DNA of 64,000 nt from Candidatus Thiodiazotropha endoloripes. Lineage in GTDB: Bacteria; Pseudomonadota; Gammaproteobacteria; Chromatiales; Chromatiaceae. Location: assembly GCF_001708965.1 (NCBI RefSeq), contig NZ_LVJW01000003.1, forward strand, positions 1,798,001 through 1,862,000. Direction: 5' to 3'. A program made the translations under genes and the position numbers. Shown here one piece after another: positions 34,591 through 45,596 of the stretch (its first letter is position 1; each line of letters begins with the position of its first letter). The notes below the pieces were generated by a model. The model ran no database searches. It had not been told where the DNA came from and was given only the letters and a program-made list of their open reading frames with translations.

Positions 34591-37319
34591 GCGAAATTAA
34601 TCGTGCCGCCCTGTTCGGCAAGCTGAACAGTCTGGGCTACAAGGCCATTGAGAGTGCAACCGTATTCTGCAAGATGCGCGGTAATCCCTATGTGGAGTTG
34701 GTTCACTGGATCCATCAGATCCTGCAACTGCAGGATTCCGATCTGCACCGCATCATCAAGCAGTTCAATCTGGAGCCCTCCCATCTGGCGAAAGACATTA
34801 CCGAAACCCTCGACACTCTGCCCAGGGGATCCACCTCGATATCCGATCTCTCCTCCCATGTGGAAGAGGCTACGGAACGGGGCTGGGTCTACGGAACCTT
34901 GATGTTCGGAGACTCCCAGGTTCGAACCGGTTACCTGATGATCGGTATCCTGAAGACCAACAGCCTGCACAATGCACTGTTACGGATCTCAGATCAGTTC
35001 AAAAAGCTCAATATCGAAACCCTTACCGACCGTTTTAACGAAGTGGTGGAGGGATCACCCGAAGAGGCGATGCGCTCCAACGACGGTTTTCAGGTGGGCG
35101 GTGGCGCCGCCCCTGGTGAGGCCAGTGATGCCATGGCGCCGGCCCAGATGGGTAAGCAACAGGCACTGCAACAGTTCTCGGTGGATCTCACTGAACGGGC
35201 CAGAAATGGTGAAATCGATCCGATTGTGGGCCGGGATGATGAGATACGTCAGATCGTCGATATCCTGATGCGTCGAAGACAGAATAATCCGATACTGACC
35301 GGCGAGGCCGGTGTGGGTAAAACTGCAGTAGTTGAAGGCTTCGCTCTGCAGATCGCCAGCGGTGATGTCCCGCCTCCACTGAAAGAGGTCAGCCTGCGAG
35401 TACTCGATGTGGGTCTGCTGCAGGCGGGCGCCAGTATGAAAGGTGAGTTTGAAAACCGCCTGAAACAGGTGATTGAAGAGGTTCAATCCTCGGAAAAACC
35501 GATCATTCTGTTTATCGATGAGGCCCACACCCTGATCGGCGCCGGTGGCAGTGCCGGTACCGGTGATGCTGCCAATCTGTTAAAACCCGCTCTCGCCCGC
35601 GGCACCCTGAGAACCGTCGCCGCCACCACCTGGGCGGAATATAAAAAATATATCGAGAAGGATCCCGCCCTGACACGCCGATTTCAGGTCGTGCAGGTTG
35701 ATGAACCCGATGAGGATCGGGCCATCCGCATGATGCGCGGCATGGCATCAACGCTGGAAGATCACCATCAGGTACAGATACTCGATGAAGCACTGGATGC
35801 TTCGGTACGGCTCTCCCACCGCTATATCCCGGCTCGCCAACTACCAGATAAATCGGTCAGTCTGCTCGACACAACCTGTGCCCGGGTGGCCATCAGTCAG
35901 GCCGCAGTCCCTGCCGAGGTGGATGACAGCCGCCGCCGTATCGAGGCGCTGGAGACCGAGTTACAGATCATCGGCCGGGAAAAAGCCATTGGACTCGACA
36001 CCGAAGAGCGTGAGCAGGAGACTCAGGAGAAACTCGACCAGGAGCGACAGCGACTCGAACAGTTGACCGCCCGCTGGGAGGAAGAGAAGGGATTGGTTGA
36101 AGTGCTACTCAAGGTGCAGCAGCAACTCAAAGGGGAAGCGGTTGAGAGTGATCAAACGGCCGACAGTGGTGAGGATCAAGCCGCTTCATCAGAGGAATCT
36201 GCCGAGACACCAGAGGCGCCAGCAGCTTCCAAGGAGGAGTTGCTGGAGCGCCTGAATGAAGTTAAGAACAACCTCAATCAGCTACAGGGTGAAACCCCAT
36301 TGATCCTACCCAGTGTGGATGCCCAGGCAGTCGCCTCCGTGGTCGGTGACTGGACCGGAATTCCGGTAGGAAGAATGGTGAAGAACGAGATCGAGACCAT
36401 CCTCAACCTCAGTGACACCCTGGCCAAACGGGTGATTGGACAGGATCACGCGTTGGAGATGATCTCACGCCGGGTCCAGACCTCCAGGGCCAATCTGGAC
36501 AATCCCAATAAACCGATCGGTGTATTCATGCTGTGCGGCCCCTCTGGTGTGGGTAAGACGGAAACCGGTTTGACACTGGCTGAGTCGCTGTATGGTGGTG
36601 AACAGAATGTCATTACCATCAACATGAGTGAGTTCCAGGAAGCGCATACCGTATCCACCCTGAAAGGTGCACCTCCCGGTTATGTTGGCTATGGCGAGGG
36701 CGGCATACTCACCGAAGCGGTAAGACGCAAACCTTACAGTGTGGTGCTGCTCGATGAGGTTGAAAAGGCTCATCCGGATGTGCACGAGATTTTCTTCCAG
36801 GTATTCGATAAAGGCTGGATGGAAGATGGTGAGGGTCGACATATCGACTTCAAAAACACCCTGATTCTGCTCACCTCCAACACCGGCACCGAGATGATCG
36901 ACAACCTGTGTAAAGACCCGGAACTGATGCCCGAGCCCGGTGCCATCGCTACCGCTTTAAGGGACCCTTTGCAGAAGGTGTTCCCGGCCGCACTGCTGGG
37001 GCGGCTGGTGGTCATCCCCTACTATCCGCTAAGCGATGAAGTGCTGGCCAAGGTGGTACGCCTGCAACTGGGCCGAATCGAATCCCGCATTCTTGAAAAT
37101 CATGGGATACCGCTGCAGGTCGATGACGAGGTGATCAGTTTGATCATCAGCCGTTGCACTGAAGTGGAGAGTGGCGCAAGAATGGTGGATGCGATTCTCA
37201 CCAATACCATGTTACCCGAAATCAGCCGACATATTCTGGTCGAAAAGATGGAGGGCCGATCAATTGGCAATATCCGCATCGGTGTGGAGAATGATGAATT
37301 CAGCTATAACTTTTCCTAG
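34587..37319 (+). CDS. clpV: T6SS sheath-recycling ATPase TssH/ClpV
   Basis: A 910-residue Clp/Hsp100 ATPase of the ClpV branch. After the helical N-domain ([36 protein letters not shown]) comes AAA1 with Walker [10 protein letters not shown] and Walker [11 protein letters not shown], a coiled middle domain (about 450-560, with an acidic Ser/Glu/Ala-rich insertion), and AAA2 with Walker [10 protein letters not shown] and Walker [15 protein letters not shown]. It strips contracted TssB-TssC sheath for reuse. It overlaps tssG by 4 bases. The insertion near residues 510-550 is longer than in some relatives but needs alignment to judge. Confidence 0.97.
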   Translation: MSEINRAALFGKLNSLGYKAIESATVFCKMRGNPYVELVHWIHQILQLQDSDLHRIIKQFNLEPSHLAKDITETLDTLPRGSTSISDLSSHVEEATERGWVYGTLMFGDSQVRTGYLMIGILKTNSLHNALLRISDQFKKLNIETLTDRFNEVVEGSPEEAMRSNDGFQVGGGAAPGEASDAMAPAQMGKQQALQQFSVDLTERARNGEIDPIVGRDDEIRQIVDILMRRRQNNPILTGEAGVGKTAVVEGFALQIASGDVPPPLKEVSLRVLDVGLLQAGASMKGEFENRLKQVIEEVQSSEKPIILFIDEAHTLIGAGGSAGTGDAANLLKPALARGTLRTVAATTWAEYKKYIEKDPALTRRFQVVQVDEPDEDRAIRMMRGMASTLEDHHQVQILDEALDASVRLSHRYIPARQLPDKSVSLLDTTCARVAISQAAVPAEVDDSRRRIEALETELQIIGREKAIGLDTEEREQETQEKLDQERQRLEQLTARWEEEKGLVEVLLKVQQQLKGEAVESDQTADSGEDQAASSEESAETPEAPAASKEELLERLNEVKNNLNQLQGETPLILPSVDAQAVASVVGDWTGIPVGRMVKNEIETILNLSDTLAKRVIGQDHALEMISRRVQTSRANLDNPNKPIGVFMLCGPSGVGKTETGLTLAESLYGGEQNVITINMSEFQEAHTVSTLKGAPPGYVGYGEGGILTEAVRRKPYSVVLLDEVEKAHPDVHEIFFQVFDKGWMEDGEGRHIDFKNTLILLTSNTGTEMIDNLCKDPELMPEPGAIATALRDPLQKVFPAALLGRLVVIPYYPLSDEVLAKVVRLQLGRIESRILENHGIPLQVDDEVISLIISRCTEVESGARMVDAILTNTMLPEISRHILVEKMEGRSIGNIRIGVENDEFSYNFS

Positions 37320-37353
37320 GGCCATTTAACAGAAGATAGAAGCGGCAATATCG

Positions 37354-38874
37354 ATGTACTCTGACAGTAACAGTGCAACCATTACCTTGACGGTGAGCCT
37401 CAAAGCGGGCTCTGCGCCTGCGCAGCCCATATCGGCCACCTTTGACCAACAGGGTGGCTCCATTGGTCGTCGGGATGAGAATGATTGGGTGCTGCCAGAC
37501 CCAGAGCGCTTCATATCCGGACGTCACGCCCTGATTTTCTACAGTGAAAACGCCTTTCACCTGACAGATACCAGTTCCAACGGCGTGTTTATCAATCGTG
37601 CCGCCACTGCGCTGGGTAAGGACAATATCGTCAAGCTCGAAGATGGCGACACCATCGGAATCGGTGACTATGAGATCACTGTATCCCTGCCACAGGCAGA
37701 AACCCCTGCGAGGGAGGAGTTTGACAATCTGGATGACCCCTTTGCACAGATGTCAGAGCAATTTGCTGGTGAACCTGGAAGCGGGGAGCCGCAGCTTATT
37801 GAGACACCGGTTGAGCTGGACCAGCCGGCTGAGGAGCCCGTCTATACACTCGATGAACCGGACCCTTCTGAACTGGTGGTCGAACAGTCAGCCGACGAGC
37901 TATCCCCTGCTCCGCTGTCACAAACGGATCATACCTCAGATCTGAACGCCTATTTCAACCAACCGACACCGATTCCGGAAGATTGGGACCTGGATGAATC
38001 ATCCGCTAATGCGATACCGGCCGGTGAGCCGAAAGCCTCACCCGAGATCCTGCCGCCGCTGGATGATCAACTTGTCCCCCAGGCCCCTTTTCCCGACTCC
38101 CAAACCGTTGCAGAAGAGCAACCGGCAGCGCCGGCACTGGCCCAGGAATCGATACCGCGTCCTGGCCTGAAGGCGAAAGAGCCAGCGCAAAAGAGCACTC
38201 CACCACCAGCCACTCAGCCGGTGACAGCCAAGCCCAGCGTGACCAGTGATGATGCAGGTTTACGCCAGGCGCTGGCAGAGGGGCTGGGTGTCCCTGAATC
38301 CTATCTGGAAGGGGTATCGCTGGCTGAGCTGTTAGGCAACCTGGGTAGTGCCATGCGGGCCAACGTGGAGGGCACGATGTCGATTCTGCGGGCCCGAGCC
38401 GAGATGAAGGGTGAGTTTCGCATGTCGCAAACCATGATCCAACCGGTGGAGAATAATCCACTCAAGTTCTCGATCAACACCGAAGAGGCCTTGCGACATC
38501 TGGTCAACCCCAGTCAGAAGAGTGGCTATCTTCCACCCCTGAATGCCATAGAAGAGGCCCACGAGGATATTGAAGCCCACATGCTGGCTGTGATGGTGGG
38601 AATGCAGGCAGCTCTGCAGGTGGTGTTACAGCGCTTCAAACCGGAGATTCTGGAAAAACGGCTTGGTCAATCCGCGCTGCTGGAAAAACTGCCCCTCTAT
38701 CGCCATGCAAAAACCTGGGATCTGTTTACCGAACTGTACAGCGAAATCGCCGTAGAGGCGGAAGATGACTTCCACCAGCTGTTCGGTCGCACTTTTTCCC
38801 AGGCCTATGAAGAGCAGATCCGACGCCTGGAAGCTCTGAAACACACGGATCCCAATTTAGATAAAAGGTTTTAA
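37354..38874 (+). CDS. tagH: T6SS FHA-domain protein TagH
   Basis: A 506-residue protein. An N-terminal FHA domain at about 10-110 has the phosphothreonine-binding marks GSIGRRDENDWVLPDPERFISGRHA and TDTSSNGVFIN. A long acidic, Pro-rich linker follows (110-300). The C-terminal domain (LRQALAEGLGVPESYLEGVSLAELLGNLGSAMRANVEGTMSILRARAEMKGEFRMSQTMIQP to AYEEQIRRL) is the TagH/ImpI C-terminal region. FHA proteins in T6SS bind a phosphorylated partner (TssL in Agrobacterium; the autophosphorylated PpkA kinase in Pseudomonas) and license assembly. Here TssL carries a matching Thr motif. Confidence 0.93.
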   Translation: MYSDSNSATITLTVSLKAGSAPAQPISATFDQQGGSIGRRDENDWVLPDPERFISGRHALIFYSENAFHLTDTSSNGVFINRAATALGKDNIVKLEDGDTIGIGDYEITVSLPQAETPAREEFDNLDDPFAQMSEQFAGEPGSGEPQLIETPVELDQPAEEPVYTLDEPDPSELVVEQSADELSPAPLSQTDHTSDLNAYFNQPTPIPEDWDLDESSANAIPAGEPKASPEILPPLDDQLVPQAPFPDSQTVAEEQPAAPALAQESIPRPGLKAKEPAQKSTPPPATQPVTAKPSVTSDDAGLRQALAEGLGVPESYLEGVSLAELLGNLGSAMRANVEGTMSILRARAEMKGEFRMSQTMIQPVENNPLKFSINTEEALRHLVNPSQKSGYLPPLNAIEEAHEDIEAHMLAVMVGMQAALQVVLQRFKPEILEKRLGQSALLEKLPLYRHAKTWDLFTELYSEIAVEAEDDFHQLFGRTFSQAYEEQIRRLEALKHTDPNLDKRF

Positions 38875-38881
38875 CAAAGAG

Positions 38882-39334
38882 ATGATCAAAAAACTCTTGC
38901 TCGTTATCGGACTACTGACAATTTTTGTTGCATCAGGCTGTTCCAGTGTATCCAGTGTAAAGGCCTCTCTGAATGCCGATAAGGGAGTGAACCCGGATAT
39001 CAATGGAAGGCCATCACCCATCGTTGCAAGAATCTACGAATTGAAGTCGCTGAGTGTTTTCAATAATGCGGATTTCTTCAATCTTTTCGAGCAGGATGTC
39101 GCTCTGTTGGGTGATGAGCTGCTGATGCGCGATGAACTTCACTTTCAACCTGGAGAGAGCAAATTGCTTGAGCGTGAATTGCAACCTGACACCAGATACC
39201 TTGGCGTCATTGGTGCCTACCGGGATATCGAAAACGCCACATGGCGCCGTTCCATCGAGATCGATGTGAACGATGAAACAGCCTTTGTGATAGAGTTCGG
39301 TAAAAGCGGCATCAACATCCTGAAAAACAAATAA
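38882..39334 (+). CDS. tssJ: T6SS outer-membrane lipoprotein TssJ
   Basis: A 150-residue protein with signal peptide and lipobox FVASGC (Cys20). The mature part has the TssJ beta-sandwich marks (PSPIVARIYELKSLSVFNNADFFNLFEQDVALLGDELLMRDELHFQPGES, YLGVIGAYRDIENATWRR). It anchors the TssM-TssJ-TssL membrane complex to the outer membrane. It starts 8 bases after tagH and ends 9 bases before tssK, so it is in the same transcript. Confidence 0.93.
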   Translation: MIKKLLLVIGLLTIFVASGCSSVSSVKASLNADKGVNPDINGRPSPIVARIYELKSLSVFNNADFFNLFEQDVALLGDELLMRDELHFQPGESKLLERELQPDTRYLGVIGAYRDIENATWRRSIEIDVNDETAFVIEFGKSGINILKNK

Positions 39335-39343
39335 GAGAAGCCC

Positions 39344-40678
39344 ATGTCTTGGATGTCTAGGATCGTTTGGTCGGAGGGAATGTTCCTCAGACCTCACCAC
39401 TTTCAACAGCAGGAGCGGTTTTTAGAGCACCGCATCGAAACCCGATGTGCTGATCTTACACCCTTCAGCTGGGGCTTCACCCATTTGAAAATCGATCGCC
39501 AGGCCCTGGCTCTCGGTCGCCTGGCCATAGAATCCTGTCGCGGTGTACTGCCGGATGGCACCACCTTCGATATCCCGGGACACGACAATCCCCCACCACC
39601 CCTGGAGGTCCCGGCAGCGCATAAAGGCGCCATCATCTACCTGGCACTGCCCCTCTCGAGGCCAGGCACTGCTCAGGTGAGGTTCTCCGATCAGGAAGCG
39701 GGCCTGGAGCGTTATCTGGTGGATGAGATCGACATCAAGGATGGTATTGCCGGATCTTCCAACAGCTCCACCCTGCAGGTTGCCAAACCGACCATGCGAC
39801 TGCTGATCGGAGACGCCGAGCTGGAGGAGTTTGCCCATCTTGCGGTGGCCAAAATTATCGAGCGCCGATCTGACGATATGCTGGTTTTGGATGAGGATTT
39901 CATTCCTCCCTGTCTTGACTGTCAGGTATCCCCAAGACTGGCCGGTTACCTCAAAGAGATCGAAGGCCTGCTTCATCACCGTGCCGATGCTATTGCCTCC
40001 AGACTGGTGGATGGAGGTAAAGGGATTGCGGAAGTAGCTGACTTCCTGATGCTGCAGGTGGTCAACCGTTATGAACCGCTCTATACCCACTTTTGCAATC
40101 GGGTGCCGCTACATCCTGTGAACTTCTATGAAGCAGCCCTGGAGCTGGCCGGTGAATTGGCAACCTTCACCAGCAGTAATAAGCGACCACCAACCTTTCC
40201 GCTCTATCAGCACCAGTCTCTGCATGAGACCTTTCTGCCGGTGATCCGCGAGCTGCGACGATCCCTGAGCATGGTGCTGGAACAGAAAGCGGTATCCATA
40301 CCTCTGGAAGAGCGCAAATACGGCATCCGCGTTGCAACCGTGTCGGACCGCTCCCTGCTGAGCGATGCGGTCTTCGTCCTGGCGGTCAATGCCAGCATGA
40401 CGGCGGATCTGCTGCAACGACGCTTTCCCTCACAAACCAAGATTGGCCCGGTGGAAAAAATCCGCGATCTGGTCAATCTTCAACTGCCCGGTATCGGGCT
40501 GCGCATACTCTCCGTAGCCCCACGACAAATTCCCTACAATGCAGGTTTCAGCTATTTCGAGCTGGACAAGAATAACGACTATTGGAACCTGCTTGAAACC
40601 TCAGGCGGATGTGCCATACATATAGGAGGTGAATTTCCGGGCCTGGAACTTGAACTTTGGGCGATAAAAGGTAATTGA
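39344..40678 (+). CDS. tssK: T6SS baseplate protein TssK
   Basis: A 444-residue protein with the classical start MSWMSRIVWSEGMFLRPHHFQQQERFLEHRI (AGAGAAG ribosome site). Other marks are PLSRPGTAQVRF-like shoulder region, LQVVNRYEPLYTHFCNRVPLHPVNFYEAALELAGELATF and a C-terminal neck/head (DRSLLSDAVFVLAVNASM, RQIPYNAGFSYFELDK). TssK links the baseplate to the TssL/TssM membrane complex. The stop at 40676-40678 lies just before the tssL ATG. Confidence 0.95.
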   Translation: MSWMSRIVWSEGMFLRPHHFQQQERFLEHRIETRCADLTPFSWGFTHLKIDRQALALGRLAIESCRGVLPDGTTFDIPGHDNPPPPLEVPAAHKGAIIYLALPLSRPGTAQVRFSDQEAGLERYLVDEIDIKDGIAGSSNSSTLQVAKPTMRLLIGDAELEEFAHLAVAKIIERRSDDMLVLDEDFIPPCLDCQVSPRLAGYLKEIEGLLHHRADAIASRLVDGGKGIAEVADFLMLQVVNRYEPLYTHFCNRVPLHPVNFYEAALELAGELATFTSSNKRPPTFPLYQHQSLHETFLPVIRELRRSLSMVLEQKAVSIPLEERKYGIRVATVSDRSLLSDAVFVLAVNASMTADLLQRRFPSQTKIGPVEKIRDLVNLQLPGIGLRILSVAPRQIPYNAGFSYFELDKNNDYWNLLETSGGCAIHIGGEFPGLELELWAIKGN

Positions 40679-40680
40679 CC

Positions 40681-42003
40681 ATGGATCACGATGACCCATT
40701 TGGCATGAAGCCCAACGAATCCGGCGATCGCACTGTCATCCGGCCAAGACCGGGTGGTAAGGGCCCTGCCACTCCTCAACCCCAAGCGGCACCGACCAGT
40801 CAGCCGCCGCCACAGCGTCCTCTGGGCACCGCCCCGAGTCTGCCGATGCGTCATGGGGCGAATAAGCTTGAGGTCGCTGCCTCCTCGCTGTTATCGATGA
40901 TGGGCCGACTGCGTGACACCCCTTCTCACTCGGATCCGGTGTCGCTGAAAAATTCCATCATCGACAAGATCAGGGCGTTCGAGAATAGAGCTCAGGCACA
41001 AGGCGTGGAACAGGAGACCACCTTCTGGGCTCGCTATGTACTCTGTACGGTAACTGACGAGTTAGTTCTCACCACCCCCTGGGGCAATCAGAGCATCTGG
41101 CGCGATCAAAGCCTGTTGGTCACCCTGCACAAGGAGGCCTGGGGTGGGGAAAAATTCTTTCAACTGTTGCAAAAACTTCTGCAGAATCCAGCCAAGAATC
41201 TTGAGCTGCTGGAGTTGATGTATGTCTGTCTCTCTTTCGGATTTGAAGGGCGTTATCGTCCACTTCCAGATGGCTACGCACAACTGCAGACCTTGAAAGA
41301 CAATCTATACCGAACCCTTCGCAACCACCGGGATGAGTATGAACGGGATCTCTCCGCACACTGGCAGGGAGATCCGCTGAAACAGAATGCCCTGGTTCAG
41401 TATGTTCCGCTGTGGGTGGTGATGGCGATATCCGGTGTGGTACTGATGTTGATGTTCTCCGGATTCAGTCTCAGCCTGAATGTCAAATCCGATCCGGTCC
41501 ACGCCGAACTGCACAACATTGCCCGCAATGTGCAAACGGTGGTTGAGCGTACCCCGCCACCGCCGCCCAAACCGGAACTCTCGCTCAGAATTCTGCTCGC
41601 CAATGAGATCACGCAAGGCCTGGTCAGCGTCGCGGAGAATCATCTGGAGGGTACGGTCAGAATTGCCGGGGACGGCCTGTTCGCTTCCGGTAAAGTAGCA
41701 GTCAACAGTCAATTCCTGCCACTACTGAATCGTATCGCCGCTTCAATGGATAAACTTGAGGGACAGATTGTGGTGGTCGGTCATACCGACAACATTCCCA
41801 TACGCAGTCTTCGTTACCCCTCCAACTGGCACCTCTCGAGGGCACGTGCTGAATCCGTGGCCAAACTGCTGGCACTGGATTTAAGCCAACCCGCAAGAAT
41901 TCAGAGTGAAGGGCGCGGCTCGGCAGAGCCCCTGGCATCCAATGACACAAAAGAGGGACGTGCACGTAACAGACGTGTGGAGATCACTCTTGTAAAACAA
42001 TAG
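40681..42003 (+). CDS. tssL: T6SS membrane protein TssL (DotU) with C-terminal OmpA domain
   Basis: A 440-residue protein from ATG 40681 (AAAGG nine bases before); an in-frame TTG at 40675 overlaps the tssK end. The N-terminal tail has GDRTVIRPRPGGKG with Thr18, matching the Thr motif phosphorylated in Agrobacterium TssL. The DotU cytoplasmic domain covers about 55-230 (ASSLLSMMGRLRD, FWARYVLCTVTDELVLTTPWG, LEWLEL-type region, FGFEGRYRPLPDGYAQLQTL). One helix lies near 240-265. The periplasmic OmpA-like domain (about 320-440; VVVGHTDNIPI, NWHLSRARAESVAKLL, EGRARNRRVEITL) should bind peptidoglycan. It anchors the membrane complex to the wall. Confidence 0.95.
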   Translation: MDHDDPFGMKPNESGDRTVIRPRPGGKGPATPQPQAAPTSQPPPQRPLGTAPSLPMRHGANKLEVAASSLLSMMGRLRDTPSHSDPVSLKNSIIDKIRAFENRAQAQGVEQETTFWARYVLCTVTDELVLTTPWGNQSIWRDQSLLVTLHKEAWGGEKFFQLLQKLLQNPAKNLELLELMYVCLSFGFEGRYRPLPDGYAQLQTLKDNLYRTLRNHRDEYERDLSAHWQGDPLKQNALVQYVPLWVVMAISGVVLMLMFSGFSLSLNVKSDPVHAELHNIARNVQTVVERTPPPPPKPELSLRILLANEITQGLVSVAENHLEGTVRIAGDGLFASGKVAVNSQFLPLLNRIAASMDKLEGQIVVVGHTDNIPIRSLRYPSNWHLSRARAESVAKLLALDLSQPARIQSEGRGSAEPLASNDTKEGRARNRRVEITLVKQ

Positions 42004-42017
42004 GTATTGCGTACACC

Positions 42018-45000
42018 ATGCAGGCAATATTGAGAATCATAAAAAACCGCTGGTTTGTCGCCATCCTGGGACTGATCGCGATCTCGGTGATCATCTGGTT
42101 GATCGGTCCCCTGTTTGCCTTTGCCGGCAGCGAGCCCCTTGCCTCGCCCACCGCCAGACTGATTACCATCGGTGTGATCGTCCTGCTCTGGGCCGCCAAT
42201 CAGGCCAGACGACTGTTTGCGGCACGCAAGAAAAACCAGCAGATGCTGGAGTCTGTGGTCGGTCAGAAAGAGCAGACCTCCGTATCGACCCAGGAGTCGG
42301 CGGAAGAGGTGCAGATTCTTGGGCAACGTCTGGACGACGCCATCCGCATTCTCAAAGAGTCGAAACTGGGGGGTAAACAGGATAGCCAATATCTCTATCA
42401 GCTCCCCTGGTATATGTTCATCGGCCCACCTGGAAGTGGTAAAACCACTGCCCTGCTCAACTCGGGGCTGCACTTTCCTCTCGCGGACAAGCTGGGCAAC
42501 GATGCGGTACAGGGTATCGGTGGAACACGCAATTGTGACTGGTGGTTCACCGATGATGCGGTACTGCTCGATACTGCAGGCCGATACACCACCCAGGACA
42601 GTTATGAAGAGGTGGACCGGGCAGCCTGGATGGGCTTTCTTGATCTGCTGAAAAAACATCGCAAGCGCAGACCGATCAACGGCGCCCTGGTGGCCATCAG
42701 CGTGGAGGATATTCTGCAGCTGACCGACATCGAGAGAATCAATCACGCGAAGGCGATTCGTCTGCGGGTCAAGGAGCTGATCGACCACTTCGGTATCCGC
42801 TTTCCAATCTATGTACTGTTCACCAAGTGCGACCTGCTGGCGGGTTTCAATGAATTTTTCGAAAACCTGAGTCGTGATGAGCGTAACCAGGTCTGGGGAA
42901 TGACCTTTCCGCTCAACGAAAAAGACAGCCAGGATGATGTGATCAACCACTTCAAGGGAGAGTTCAAGGCCCTGGAGCAGCGTATCGATGCCCGCCTGAT
43001 GGATCGGCTTGAACAGGAACGGGACGTCAAACGTCGGGTGTTGATCTACTCCTTTCCACAACAGTTCAGCGCACTGCGTGAAGCGGCGGAGACCTTTCTC
43101 CAGGAAGCGTTCAGTGAGAACCGTTTTCAAGAGACCCCAATGGTCAGGGGTGTCTACTTCACCAGCGGTACTCAGGAAGGCACACCGATCGACCGCTTGC
43201 TTGGATCGATGGCCCAGGAGTTCGGCCTCAACCGTCAGATTGCCCCAGCCTTTTCCGGTACCGGCCGCAGCTTTTTCATCAACAGGCTGTTCAAGGATCT
43301 GATATTTGCCGAATCCCATCTGGCCGGTATCAATACCCGGGTTGAGAAACAGCGGGCATGGCTACAGCGTATTGCTTATGTAGGCGCCATCTCCCTGGCA
43401 CTGCTGGCCGGCATTGCCTGGTTTACCAGCTACAGCCGCAATCAAAGCTATATCGATCAGGTAGCCATACAGGCCAATGCCGCAGATGAAAAAGTCAACG
43501 GGGTTGCCGCAGATGATCTGACCTTGACCAATGTGGTGCCCGCCCTGGAGTTGGTGCGACGGATCCCAGGTGGCTATGAGGATCAGGAGAAAGAGATCCC
43601 CTGGTTGATGGGACTCGGACTCTACCAGGGTGACAAACTGGGCAGCGAGGCGATCAATGCCTACCACAACAGCCTAAAGAACCTGTTCCTGCCACGCATT
43701 ATTCTCAGTCTTGAAGATCAGCTGAAACAGCAGGGTAACAACCCTGACTATCTGTACGAGGCGCTCAAGGTCTATCTGATGTTCGATGATAAAGAGCATT
43801 ACGATGCCGAGACTGTGAAGGCCTGGATACTGTTACAGTGGCAACTCAGCCTGCCTGGTGGGGAAAATGCCCAGGCCCGTCAGGCCCTGGCGGGTCATCT
43901 GGACGCCCTGCTCAGCCAGATGCCGATGCCGCCAACCATTCCATTGGATGAGGCACTGATCGGCCGGGTGCGCAACGACCTGTTAAGAGTACCGCTCGCC
44001 GATCGGGTCTATGATCGGATGAAACGCACCACCGCAGGGGGCTCGGTAGCCGCATTGCGACTGACTCAGGAGATCGGCCCTGATGCGGAACTGGTCTTCA
44101 GTCGACGCTCCGGTGAACCGCTGGACAAGCAGATTCCCAGCCTGTTTACCTATCAGGGATATCATAAACTGTTCCTCAAGGATCACCTGTCGATTGCCAA
44201 TAAACTGCTCGAGGAGAAGTGGATACTCGGCCCTGATTTGGAAAGGATCATCGGCAAGACCGACCTGACCAGGCTCAGCAGCCGGGTCAAAGATCTCTAC
44301 TACGCCGAGTACATCCGTATTTGGGAACAACAGCTGGCGGATATACGGGTGAAACCTTTCAACAACATGCGCCAGGCGGTAGAGGTGTTGAATGTTCTTT
44401 CCGGACCTACATCGCCGCTACGCCGCTATCTGAAACTGGTACAGGAGCAGACTACCCTCTCCCGCCTGCCGGGAGGCGCTCAGAAGGCGGCGGAGCTGGC
44501 GGCTGAGCACGGATCTGGCATTACCCGGCAGTTGGCATCAATCCTTCAGGTATCACCGGATGAGAGCCAGCAGGAGCCAGAAAGGCAGCTGCTGACCACA
44601 CCAGTGGATCAACATTTCGCCGAACTGAACCGGATGATCAATGCCCAGGAGGGTGAGCAGGCTCCGCTGGAGAGAACCCTGGAGATGCTCAACGAACTGT
44701 ATGCCCATATGAACTCCATTGCCTCTGCCGGTAATCAGTCGAGTCAGGCATTCAACGCTGCACGAGATCCTGCATCCGGTGGCGTGATCAGCCGTTTGAA
44801 ACTGGAGGCACAGCGTCAACCCGGTCCACTGGCCGACATGATCAATACCCTGGCGGACGGCAGTTCCAATCTGACCGTCTCAGGGGTCAGAAGCCATCTC
44901 AATTCAGTCTGGAACACCCGGCTCTTGCCTTTCTGTCAGCGCAGTCTGGCGGGACGCTATCCACTGGAGCGTAACAGCGTACGTGAAGTGACGATCAGTG

Positions 45001-45596
45001 ATTTTGGACGCTTCTTCGGCCCAGGCGGGATGATGGAGAACTTTTTCAATACCTACCTGATCGATTTTGTCGATACCTCACGCAGAGTTTGGCGTTGGAA
45101 TGCGGCGGGCAATAAAACCCTGGGTATACCAACCAGTACCCTGCGACAGTTTCAGCGGGCAGCGGTTATCCGGGATGCCTTCTTCAGCGGCAGTAGTCCG
45201 GAGCCGAAGATAAACTTCGAAATCAAACCGCTGAGCATGGACACCACGATCACCCAGATCACCCTGTTGATCAATCAGCAGCGGGTCAGATACAACCATG
45301 GTCCGACCCGCTGGAACCGACTCACCTGGCCGGATGATTCCGGCATCAGCGATGCCAAGATTCTGCTTGCGCCGCCCGCAGGGAATAAACCCTCAGGTCT
45401 GACTGAGGATGGACCCTGGGGCTGGTTCCGCATGATCGATCAGGCTGCAACCGAAGCCACCAACACCCCTGAAACCATCAATGTGAGCTTTGATGTGGGT
45501 GGTCGTAAATCCCGTTTTGCACTACGTGCTAGTGGTGCACTCAATCCATTCCAGTTAAAAGAATTGGCAGACTTCCGGTGTCCGAACAGACTTTGA
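42018..45596 (+). CDS. tssM: T6SS membrane complex protein TssM (IcmF)
   Basis: A 1192-residue protein. Two helices near the N-terminus (about 12-35 and 48-63) are followed by a cytoplasmic NTPase-like domain with Walker A GPPGSGKTT near residue 136 and DTAGRY near 190, then VLFTKCDLLAGFNEFF. A third helix (about 455-475) leads to the large periplasmic part, which contains the DUF1215 and C-terminal TssM domains (FFGPGGMMENFFNTYLIDFVDTSRR, PWGWFRMIDQA). It spans the inner membrane and periplasm between TssL and TssJ. It ends 19 bases inside tagF. Confidence 0.96.
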   Translation: MQAILRIIKNRWFVAILGLIAISVIIWLIGPLFAFAGSEPLASPTARLITIGVIVLLWAANQARRLFAARKKNQQMLESVVGQKEQTSVSTQESAEEVQILGQRLDDAIRILKESKLGGKQDSQYLYQLPWYMFIGPPGSGKTTALLNSGLHFPLADKLGNDAVQGIGGTRNCDWWFTDDAVLLDTAGRYTTQDSYEEVDRAAWMGFLDLLKKHRKRRPINGALVAISVEDILQLTDIERINHAKAIRLRVKELIDHFGIRFPIYVLFTKCDLLAGFNEFFENLSRDERNQVWGMTFPLNEKDSQDDVINHFKGEFKALEQRIDARLMDRLEQERDVKRRVLIYSFPQQFSALREAAETFLQEAFSENRFQETPMVRGVYFTSGTQEGTPIDRLLGSMAQEFGLNRQIAPAFSGTGRSFFINRLFKDLIFAESHLAGINTRVEKQRAWLQRIAYVGAISLALLAGIAWFTSYSRNQSYIDQVAIQANAADEKVNGVAADDLTLTNVVPALELVRRIPGGYEDQEKEIPWLMGLGLYQGDKLGSEAINAYHNSLKNLFLPRIILSLEDQLKQQGNNPDYLYEALKVYLMFDDKEHYDAETVKAWILLQWQLSLPGGENAQARQALAGHLDALLSQMPMPPTIPLDEALIGRVRNDLLRVPLADRVYDRMKRTTAGGSVAALRLTQEIGPDAELVFSRRSGEPLDKQIPSLFTYQGYHKLFLKDHLSIANKLLEEKWILGPDLERIIGKTDLTRLSSRVKDLYYAEYIRIWEQQLADIRVKPFNNMRQAVEVLNVLSGPTSPLRRYLKLVQEQTTLSRLPGGAQKAAELAAEHGSGITRQLASILQVSPDESQQEPERQLLTTPVDQHFAELNRMINAQEGEQAPLERTLEMLNELYAHMNSIASAGNQSSQAFNAARDPASGGVISRLKLEAQRQPGPLADMINTLADGSSNLTVSGVRSHLNSVWNTRLLPFCQRSLAGRYPLERNSVREVTISDFGRFFGPGGMMENFFNTYLIDFVDTSRRVWRWNAAGNKTLGIPTSTLRQFQRAAVIRDAFFSGSSPEPKINFEIKPLSMDTTITQITLLINQQRVRYNHGPTRWNRLTWPDDSGISDAKILLAPPAGNKPSGLTEDGPWGWFRMIDQAATEATNTPETINVSFDVGGRKSRFALRASGALNPFQLKELADFRCPNRL

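Noticed and set aside
41901-43319. Long open frame of 472 codons on the minus strand opposite tssM
   Set aside because: It lies antisense to a clear TssM gene and has no family features; it is a shadow of biased codon use.
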